The notes under the pieces: generated by a model
Seen by the model: only the letters and a program-made list of their open reading frames with translations
Told to the model about the DNA's origin: nothing
Database searches by the model: none
NCBI GenBank assembly: GCA_023897205.1
Contig: JAHWDD010000001.1
Location: forward strand, 6,696,001 to 6,760,000
Origin: Exophiala sp. HKRS030
Lineage: Eukaryota; Ascomycota; Eurotiomycetes; Chaetothyriales; Herpotrichiellaceae
DNA: 64,000 nucleotides
Direction: 5' to 3'
Program-made: the position numbers and the translations under genes
Part shown: piece by piece, positions 56,169 through 64,000 of the stretch
Layout of the letters: each line of letters starts with the position of its first letter
Numbering within the stretch: the stretch's first letter is position 1

Positions 56169-57488
56169 CTAGAATCCATCGCCCTCTTTCCATATTCTCC
56201 CTGCGCTTTGGGCACGGATTTGAGGATCTGTGCCCCTTTGTAGTGCATTGAGTCGACGATATTCAAGATCGGCATCGAGCTCACGAATCAGAGTCTTTAA
56301 CTCCTCGTCTTTCCCGATTTCAGGAATCTCAATGTCGCCAATTTCTAATCCTTCCTTCCACCGCCAAGCACTGGAGTCAGTGTTCCCTTTGCTGTCAACA
56401 ATACGGAACGCCTCAATTTTCTTGGCCTTTTCTTCCCACTCCCTTAGACTTTGCTCGTGTAGTTTCTTCTGATATCGAAGTTCGAACCATTTATCGAATG
56501 AAGCTTCGTCATCAAAACAAACACCAAATCCGTCACAGTAGCAGCTCCGTTGGTTGGGACAAAATACTGCGTCGTCGGTGAAGATGACTTGCCAAATGTA
56601 CTCGAAGATGCGCCCGGACATGGTGTCCCGAATAGGTGATTTGCGAAGCCAAGAGCGGTAGTGCTCATATTCTTCTTTCGATATTTGTCGAATACGGTCG
56701 CGTGAAAGAGCAAATTGTGAACAGCATGGCTGAGCCAGCACATGAGGGATTGGTTTTCCAGGGAATAGCTCAGCCCACGCATCTGCAATCATGGACTGTT
56801 CGAGTTTCTCTCTGTCTGGCTCGACCTGACCAGGGTGGATCCATTCAGGACAACCAGGCATCCAGTGACAGCGGAGATTCATATATCCTTCGCGGAGTAC
56901 GCGTTCGGTGGATAGTCGTTTTATCATTTCAGCAGCATCATAATTTAATAAGTCGTCATTATGCCAGGCATACCTATGGGAGTGCATGAAAATGGTAACG
57001 TCCGGCAGGTTGTCATAAAAGTCAATGATATAGGTCAGATAGGTCATGACTTCGTGACCTTTGTTGACCGGAGGATGATATTTGGCTGACAAGTCATCGG
57101 CAATATAAGTAATTCGAGCTGGAGGAAAAGGGCCAAGATCAACCTCGTCAAGCCAGGTGAAATTATCCTTTTTCATTCGAGCCATGACTAGGTTGCGACT
57201 GTATTCTTTCTGTGGTGGGAGATTGGTGGGTGAGATGGTAGGATTGAGTTTGTCGACTTCGGGTTGGGTATCAGAGTCAGCCTTAGCAGATGATGGAGAT
57301 CCTTGAGGCTTCGCGAAGCCATACTGTCCTTCCTCGGCGTCGAAATAATCTCCCAAGCCAATGACTTGAGGTACTTTGGCCCGAAGTGAACGAACCGTCA
57401 AAGATGAGGTTACGGTTTTATAGTAGACTAGGGTAGTGACCAGTAATGTCAGGGCCAGCAAAGCGACACCGCGCTTCGCGTGGATCAT
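56169..57488 (-). CDS. DUF3431-family type II membrane protein
   Basis: A single exon of 439 residues. One N-terminal membrane helix (about 8-24, VALLALTLLVTTLVYY) after a short basic tail gives a type II topology. A Ser/Pro/Asp stem follows. The catalytic-like domain (about 110-350) has ITYIADDLSAKYHPP, then NKGHEVMTYLTYIIDFYDNLPDVTIFMHSHRYAWHND, the DUF3431 hallmark. Cys-containing stretches (RCHWMPGCPEWIHPG, CCSQFALS, CPNQRSCYCDGFGVCF) suggest disulfides. A single N-terminal anchor with a luminal domain is a layout shared with Golgi glycosyltransferases, but no activity is known to me for this family. Confidence 0.86.
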   Translation of the reverse strand: MIHAKRGVALLALTLLVTTLVYYKTVTSSLTVRSLRAKVPQVIGLGDYFDAEEGQYGFAKPQGSPSSAKADSDTQPEVDKLNPTISPTNLPPQKEYSRNLVMARMKKDNFTWLDEVDLGPFPPARITYIADDLSAKYHPPVNKGHEVMTYLTYIIDFYDNLPDVTIFMHSHRYAWHNDDLLNYDAAEMIKRLSTERVLREGYMNLRCHWMPGCPEWIHPGQVEPDREKLEQSMIADAWAELFPGKPIPHVLAQPCCSQFALSRDRIRQISKEEYEHYRSWLRKSPIRDTMSGRIFEYIWQVIFTDDAVFCPNQRSCYCDGFGVCFDDEASFDKWFELRYQKKLHEQSLREWEEKAKKIEAFRIVDSKGNTDSSAWRWKEGLEIGDIEIPEIGKDEELKTLIRELDADLEYRRLNALQRGTDPQIRAQSAGRIWKEGDGF

Positions 57489-59000
57489 GGTGTAGATAAA
57501 TACAAGGTAGAGGCCTTCGTTGAGAACTCATTCGAGGATTGCTTGTCGATACTATGATTGGAAAGGTCGGATTGAGTGGTGTTGGTTGAGACTCGAGAGA
57601 TTATTTGATTGAAAGTGATAATTCGATTTCCGCCGGAGAGCCAAAAGCCTCTTCGGTCCTGTTTATAGTATCCAGAGGACAAGTGCAGGCGATATTGTTG
57701 ATCAGAAGTCTAGAGGGAGAAGACCATGGAAGTCTGAAGTTGACAACGAAGCGCGACTTAGTTGAATAAGGCTGAAGAGTTTGACACAAATTTTGGGTGG
57801 TCGTAGGGATGCCACGAGCGAAGAATCGTCTCAGCAGCGATGGAAGATTCCGGCCCTTGTAAATCGATGAGGCTGTGTTTTGGCAGCAACGTCCAAATGG
57901 TTACAGAAGCGATGCAAGGATCAGATTTGGACGACAGTGCGGAAGGCACTCACGCCCATTGAAGGAATCAGCACCCACAGAGCCACCAAAGCTGACAAAA
58001 GGATGCAGGTGATTCTCGTCAATGGAAATCATCTCCTAGTCTCACAACAAAACCAGCTCCTTGTACGATCACCATATGATATTTCTGATTATGGAGACTG
58101 AAATTGTAGATGAAACATGGGATGTGGGACGGTGGATAGAGTTTGATGACGAATGGGCAACGCGTTGGATGTTTTTCATCTTCATGTGAAAGGCTGAATG
58201 AAGATTCAAAGTAAAGAGGCGTAAGGCTAAGGCTTCCCAGGATGATGGCGGGAGGACCCTCAGGTGGCTGTCGGCTGTCAACTGTCAATTGTCAACTTTC
58301 TGTCCAAATGTCCGGCTGGCTTGTCAAAGGAACCATAGAAGATGACAAGGGTGAAGATGAGCACAGCGGGTTCTTCAGCTCCTATGCCGGTCAACGGACG
58401 GAGTAATGACAGTTATGAAAAAGGGTTACTCCGTATAGTACAAATGTCAACAAAGACAAGTGGAAGATCAGGGGTCGAGTTACAGGGAACGGGAACTTAC
58501 AAGGCCGTGAAGGCTTACAAGGTATCCATCCTGTGAGGGTCTAATCGTCTTGGTTCAAGTTGCCGTTGAATGCCGACAATTCCGAGAGTTTGGCTGGTAA
58601 AGGCTTAGTATGTGGCCACTACGCCGGCGTCATACAGTAATTTACTACACAACAACTTCAGGAACAGACCCATGAGGACATTATCACTCTCCAGCTCCGA
58701 TGCATTCGATGCTCATCTCAATCCAAAGTATAGCATTGGAATGTCGAGATGAGCAGCACCTCCTGGTCTAGGGACCATCCCCCTATCAATTTGATCGGAC
58801 GCACTCTAGATATTTCGCAATACCATTCATTTTATACACATTAAAAAAGTTGTATCCTCAGAAGCCATTGGCTCGAACCTGGCCATCCTGATATCACCAT
58901 CTGCGGACTCATCCAGTGAAATGTCCAAAATGAAGTCTCCCGCACAAGATGTTTGCTCAAGTCCCTGACCTATGTCCCCACCATCATCCCATTCCTTCCT
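57489..59000. promoter_or_regulatory. Spacer with promoter of the DUF3431 gene and RGS-LOV 3' flank
   Basis: About 1.5 kb. TACTCCGTA is at 58427-58435, with GGACGGAGTAATG nearby at 58396. Frames up to 89 codons on both strands have no family match. Confidence 0.5.
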
Positions 59001-61033
59001 TTACCCTATCCTAAGACTCGTCACGCTTTCACTTCCGTCTCCGAAGTTGTCCTCACCATTGCGAAGAATGGGTTCCCTCGAACTGCGCTGACTGTGATCG
59101 CGACTTCTGTGCCCATTGACCGGAGTCCAGCTCCTTTCTGGCGTCGCCACTGTCGGAGGTGGCCGCCCAGTTCCCGATAGTCTATTCGGACCTTTATCGT
59201 CGTCGACAATCACAACCATCCATACTCCAATCTGATTTTGCGCCCCTACAAGTGGTGTACAATGTATCCACTTGTTCTTGCCTTGGTCATCACCTTTGGT
59301 AACCCACCGCACTTTGGCCGTCACCCCACGACCTTCCGCAAATGCACCTGTCAATTCTTCCCGAACACGATTTGAACCACCGATCTTGTTCAAAAACGGT
59401 GATTGTAGAATTCCTGGAAGCCTTTGTGTCGGACTGGCAAACACGATACGCAGAGAGGGGTATGGTCTGACTAACAAGTACTGCAAGACTGGTGTCAGCG
59501 GCGCCTCGTCCTTTGGCATTGGATCAATACTCACGTTCTGATAGACCCCACTCAGTCTTCCGTTCACTCCAGCGAATGAGGAAGTGGTAATCTCGGGGTC
59601 CTTCACCACCAATCTGGGCTGATTAGAGAAAGCGCTTTCGACGTCGTCGTCGACAACTTCCTTGTGCATCCGCCCACCATGTCGTCGGATAATATTGAGC
59701 TCTCCCTGGTTGAGCATCTCACTCAATTCCTGCAATTCATCATTCTTCTGTGGGTTGGGCTTTTCTGGTAATGGTGGATCTTCCCCTTGTGCGCGTAGAT
59801 CGAGTAAGGCTTGTAATGACTCCATCTCTGAGCAATCTTTGACAAGACCACTCACGTCGACTTGCGCGCCAATATGATAACGAATCACCCCTCGGCTATC
59901 AGCCAGAGGAGCAATCATCAATAGATTCACAAATGGGGAGCCATCCCGACGACTGTTCACGTCAGGAGCAAAATCACAACATAACCGCGATTCACTCACT
60001 AGTTCAAAAATACTTCTTGCTGCTGTTTCCCGGCCTTGATGGCTTCTCGAAGCCTTCGCACGCTGTTGGGATTCGTCATGGGACCCTGTAAGAAGCGACA
60101 ATTTCGACCAAGTGCATATGACATGCCATATTGGGTCGTGCGGTGGAATTCTGTGCCACTGTCAGGCAACAGTCAAAAGCTTACGGAAAGCCGGAGCCTA
60201 CCTTCAGATGCGAAAATAATGGGATTATCTGCCCTTGAAGGGTCTGTCAAACAAAACACCTCGGCCAACCCGTCCGACGATTCTCGAAGCTGAGAAGAAA
60301 GTGATCCTGTAACTCTTGCTGTGATACTTGCGCTCACAATTTGTATATACTGATGTGTTATATAAGCCGGTAATTCTTCCGATACCAAGATGTCAAACGC
60401 CTTTGCTGCACGATCTTCTAAAGACGTATTGATTGTGGGCTTGATTGGTTTAAGTGTAAAGTCCAGCCCGGGAACCGGGTCAAGACCTTCACAAATGGCA
60501 TTCGCATAGTGAATTGCGCGGAGCGACTTCAAGGAATCGAGATAGTGAACAAGAATAGGTACAGATTGGGGTCTGTGTGTCCCAAGGAACGAGGTAAATT
60601 TGAATAGGAAGGTGGGATCGCTGAAGATGGCCTGCAAATGGCCTTTGGAGAAGAGGGCCGTGGTCTGCATTTCGAGAGAGACGGCTGCATTCTGGTCCGA
60701 TGTTGGTGGAGCGACAAGATTGAAGGATTGAGGATCGTCGTCGAGGACTGGTTGGAGCTGATCCTCATCCTCTAACACTGTATTTGCTTGCAGTCGTGGT
60801 AGCTCTTTTTCTTGGTTGCCATTAAGCTGCGATACCTTGGTATCGTGCATATCCTCAGTCTCGACCTGTTGGAGGAGGGCTTGGGTGGAGTATGATACAG
60901 CTTCATCGAAATCGGCTGAGGCTATAGGAGCAGCAGTTACCGTCGCAGGATGTGACTCGCCGATTGCATTTTGAGAAGATAAAGGAAGGCGTAGAGAAGA
61001 AGCATCAGCATCAGTGGAAGTCGTCGTAACCAT
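59001..61033 (-). CDS. RGS-LOV blue-light photoreceptor
   Basis: Four exons on the minus strand: 60202-61033, 60000-60150, 59535-59952 and 59001-59480, with introns of 51, 47 and 54 nt; 626 residues. A disordered N-terminus is followed by an RGS-like domain at about 130-245 (DPTFLFKFTSFLG, then AAKAFDILVSEELPAYITHQY). The LOV domain holds GRNCRFLQGP with the flavin-adduct Cys295, and RRDGSPFVNLLMIAPL and IRYHIGAQVDVSGLV. After a charged linker comes a second PAS-like domain (YLLVRPYPSLRIVFASP, then GRGVTAKVRWV and WIHCTPLVGAQNQIGVWMVVIVDD). The order RGS, LOV, linker, C-terminal domain matches BcLOV4 of Botrytis, which binds membranes in blue light. It would couple light to G-protein signalling; activity here is inference. 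An apparent frame break in the LOV domain is resolved by the 47-nt intron. Confidence 0.9.
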
Positions 61034-62443
61034 GTCAACGACGGCGCCGGGCCTGACGAATATAACCGAGATGTGGTGTCAAGACAAGCGGCAAGAATCG
61101 CAGTCGAGACAGGCTCTAGAGTGTTCTCTTCGCCGGAGGATACGATTGCATATCCGGAATACTGGGGCGGCGTGGGCGGACAGCGTCAACGATGTGTCCT
61201 AACTAACTAGTCGTGAAGTGTGTCCCGCAGTCGCAATAAGAAATCAGGAAGTGTCGAAACGAGGGCATAAGGGTGGAGAACTAAGAAAGAGAAGTGCACG
61301 AGCGCAGACACTCGTTAGCGCATGTGGGAGTTAGATTGGGATCGATGTGAGGGAACAAGCCCGCTTTGGGTCGGGGAAGAGAGGATGGTGGAGAAGGCTT
61401 GCCATTGATCAGGCGAGTAAAGACGTCAAGAGTCGAAAGAATAGAGGAAAGCCGGTCCTTGAAAGGCAGTGCGCAGGCATGGTAGGTCATCCGGGGATTG
61501 ACCAAAGGTGCCCGCCTGGAGCTAAATCATCCCACCTCCAGGGCTACAGCGGCTTGTTCACCCTGGTCGTACCTAGGTTGGTTTTGGTTGCCCGTTTGGC
61601 GTCCACCGTTTGAAGCTATTGGAGCCACTTTCGATGGATCTCATGCAGGTACCGTCGCGATCGGGGAGGACCACTCTCGGCAGTGAGCAATGGGTGTGCT
61701 TATCGAGGGATGGGCTTGGACTTTTCATGCCTCAAAAGACGACTTGGCGTCTGAATGCGTCGATTTGGGCTTGTCTCTCCCAGATTCAGTTCTAGGTTTA
61801 TGAGAATCTGAACTTTGAACTCCAAAGAAGTCTTGGGTCAAGTCAAGTCGCCACAATGGAGCTTCTGACGAACCGAAAGGAGTGTCTGCTTATCGTCTCA
61901 ATGGGCTAGGTCGTGTGGATTCGGTTTGATGCTCGACATTATACCGTATTTCGACATTGTGGGACGGAGGGTAGAAGCAATATGAAGAATCATGTCTCCC
62001 CTCTACAGAAGGTCAGAAGAACACATTCTACTGACAGAAGAAAGCCTTCGACGAAGGAGCCTCTGACTCTTGACTGTGTTGGTGAAAACGGCAAGAGCGA
62101 AGGCCTCAGCCCCTCGGCCCATTGAGTTGACGTCATGCAACAAATGGATGGTTCCTTAGGGCGTTCTGGCACTCCACACTTCAGTCGCGCACCCTCACTG
62201 ACCGTGTACAGACACGAGGTGAGGAACAATGTCGCTTCTGGGGTTTCTTATCCCTTCACTTCGTCCTGGAGTCAACGACAAGTTATCTTCACCATCAAGC
62301 CTAACGGCATAGCTATGCACTCAATAATCAAAGTCCTCGCAAGATCGACAACATCTACCCCTTGATCATCTCACCCACCCAGATCTTCCACTTCAAGAGT
62401 CTCTATCTCGATCTACCATCAATCGCACACATGAACAGCAGCA
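61034..62443. promoter_or_regulatory. Divergent promoter spacer (RGS-LOV / 62444 gene)
   Basis: About 1.4 kb shared by two divergent genes. No repeats stand out. Frames up to 88 codons are unremarkable. Confidence 0.5.
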
Positions 62444-63502
62444 ATGCCTGACCTCGAAGCCCAAAGGCGTGCCAATCTGCTCGAAAAGCAAAGGCTCCTT
62501 GATGAGCTTAATATCACCACGTTATCAACAGATACCGTCGATCAAACCACAACCAACCCTCCGTCGGGCACTAAACATGTCCCTAAGAGAAGAAAGCTGG
62601 AGTCTTTTCCGACATCGCCTTCGAGAGCGTCAGCAAGAATTGCGGAGGCAATGAAGCATACACCACTTCATTATGGAGAGGAGCCTCACCAAGTGGACGC
62701 ACGAAAATCCCGTCGATCTGTGGCTCAACGCTCCAGTAAAGCTTCGGATACCACAAAACCAGCTCGCAATGCTCAATTACCTACTCCGCCACCATCTTTT
62801 CAACCGTCCTCCTCGATAGCAGATTTGTTGACCTCGTGGAATTCGTGGACTCCGTCTGCCCCCGAGCCTACCCTGACACTGTCTGGAACTTACCACTTCC
62901 CAGACTTTCCAGCCTTTAGCCCAAACAAATCTCCACTCTCCATCCTTCTCGAAGGCGCATTTGGTGGGGCTTATTTCTCTCCATGGCATTCGCGTACTCT
63001 TGCCCTTGAACTTCGAGACGACTATCTCATGACCCTCCCGAAATCATGGCTTTCTCAATTGCGACCACCACGAAAATATATTACCTCACCATCATACCAA
63101 TCAGCTCTCAACAAGTACCAGGTTGCCTGTGGCCAAACATTGTCAGAGTGGGAAGCTGCTGGTTGGTTGAATTTCACTCATGATCCTAGGGGATGGTTCG
63201 AGTGGTATGTTCGTTTCTTCCTAGGCAGACGCTGTGATGATGATGCACGTCAAATTTCGAGATGGAACCGATGCGTGGGTCTAAAAGGTCGTTGGCGCAT
63301 TGCATTGTTGAAAAAATATGTCCAGATGGGCATACGCACTGTTGCTGATGAAGGTGGTGTGGATGATGCGTCCATTGACGAAAATGGCGATGAAATCTGT
63401 AAACAAGTTAGTCCAGTGATACACCAAACCTGCCATCACTGGGGCTACGAAGTTCGCCAAGAAGATCTCGACCTCGCGTGGAGACAAGCCGGGCGTGGAT
63501 GA
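62444..63502 (+). CDS. Conserved fungal protein of unknown function with DPRGWFEWY motif
   Basis: A single exon of 352 residues. A short helical start (MPDLEAQRRANLLEKQRLLDELN) is followed by a basic, Ser/Pro-rich stretch (HVPKRRKLESF) that could be a nuclear signal. The C-terminal half is ordered: DDYLMTLPKSWLSQLRPPRKYI, SEWEAAGWLNFTHDPRGWFEWYVRFFLGRRCDDDARQISRW and GRWRIALLKKYVQMG. The DPRGWFEWY...GRR...RQI.RW block recurs in fungal and other proteins as I recall, without a proven role. The gene ends 500 bp before the window edge. Confidence 0.8.
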   Translation: MPDLEAQRRANLLEKQRLLDELNITTLSTDTVDQTTTNPPSGTKHVPKRRKLESFPTSPSRASARIAEAMKHTPLHYGEEPHQVDARKSRRSVAQRSSKASDTTKPARNAQLPTPPPSFQPSSSIADLLTSWNSWTPSAPEPTLTLSGTYHFPDFPAFSPNKSPLSILLEGAFGGAYFSPWHSRTLALELRDDYLMTLPKSWLSQLRPPRKYITSPSYQSALNKYQVACGQTLSEWEAAGWLNFTHDPRGWFEWYVRFFLGRRCDDDARQISRWNRCVGLKGRWRIALLKKYVQMGIRTVADEGGVDDASIDENGDEICKQVSPVIHQTCHHWGYEVRQEDLDLAWRQAGRG

Positions 63503-64000
63503 AGATTTCTCTGTGCGATGTGATGTCTCCACAAAGATCATCGACCGACTCCTTGGAATAAGTTGAGCCATACAATTCCAGCAAATGCCAGCTTCGAGGC
63601 CGTCGAACCACCAATGCTCCAAAATACGACTGAGCTTTTGCAGCATCAAATCCGATAAGTGCTAAAGATGATAGTCCCAAAGGTGAAACAGGGATGTTTG
63701 ATGAGTCTGAAAAGGGCTTCATGGACTGAACAATGACTATGGATCTTCAGCTTTGGGCAGAGACAAGGAAAATGGTGCTCGAACTCATCGGCGAGAAAAC
63801 GATCACATGGGCCGAGTCTTCTCAGTGTGTGCTTGAAGGATCATGTGTGGAGCGCGTTGCTGTATGAGGAAGTATTGTCTCCAAATGGTCAACCGAAGTG
63901 TTTTGATACAACAACAGAAACGACTACGTTTTCGAGGCAGAACTACAAGCTTGCTTGAGCTCAGATGACATATGAAGGCCTGTCAATGACAAAGGAATGA
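63503..64000. other. Right-edge spacer
   Basis: About 500 bp. Frames on the minus strand at 63281-63722 overlap the previous coding gene and are shadows. A gene could begin past the edge; nothing is supported inside. Confidence 0.5.

Noticed and set aside
58850..58890. T-arm-like word (GGTTCGAGCC on the minus strand)
   Set aside because: The flanks do not form a T stem or a cloverleaf; no tRNA is present.
59953..60101. Frameshift inside the LOV domain
   Set aside because: A 47-nt intron with GTGAGT and AACAG ends restores the LOV reading (EVFLNY then RRDGSPF), so no break exists.
1..64000. CRISPR arrays, prokaryotic operons, transposons
   Set aside because: No regular repeat-spacer pattern, no Shine-Dalgarno-linked gene strings, and no transposase or reverse-transcriptase sequence was found.

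Overview
The window is nuclear DNA of a filamentous ascomycete (Pezizomycotina). Short introns (about 46-250 nt) with GT...AG ends and CTAAT/CTGAC-like branch points, compact genes on both strands, and fungal families (tannase, TVP23, RCR, DUF3431, AcrB, RGS-LOV) all point there. AcrB suggests Eurotiomycetes or a relative, but the species cannot be named from this sequence. No tRNA, rRNA, CRISPR array, transposase or prokaryotic operon was seen.

Layout: 1-426 is the end of an unknown gene. 1.1-7 kb holds a small disordered protein, VAS1 (valyl-tRNA synthetase) and an MDR-type reductase. 8.4-9.7 kb is a four-exon secreted Ser/Thr-rich protein. 11.8-16.7 kb holds HTS1 (histidyl-tRNA synthetase) and AcrB. 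16.7-22.0 kb is a 5.4-kb spacer with short repeats and no gene I can support. 22-36.5 kb holds a His-rich CDF metal transporter, D-xylulokinase, TVP23, a small membrane protein, CCR4, an ETFRF1/LYRM5-type LYR protein, an MFS transporter and a tannase/feruloyl esterase. 38-43 kb holds a GFA-family protein, a METTL7-like methyltransferase and a zinc-finger-like protein. 44-64 kb holds ALA1 (alanyl-tRNA synthetase), a disordered conserved protein, an RCR-family protein, HRD1, a DUF3431 membrane protein, an RGS-LOV photoreceptor and a conserved protein of unknown function.

Three themes stand out. (1) Three of the few synthetase genes known in yeast to serve both cytosol and mitochondria (VAS1, HTS1, ALA1) lie within 46 kb. 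HTS1 and ALA1 each show a weak-context upstream ATG, a basic presequence and a strong-context downstream ATG. (2) A blue-light RGS-LOV protein is complete here, with its flavin-binding cysteine in place. (3) A 9-mer, TACGGAGTA, occurs 13 times, always in spacers. Four reading-frame breaks, each one base short, cluster between 23.2 and 29.6 kb in three otherwise normal genes. They are either assembly errors or early decay, and this must be settled before those genes are used.

Exon boundaries were worked out by hand from splice signals, frame and family resemblance; no alignment was run.
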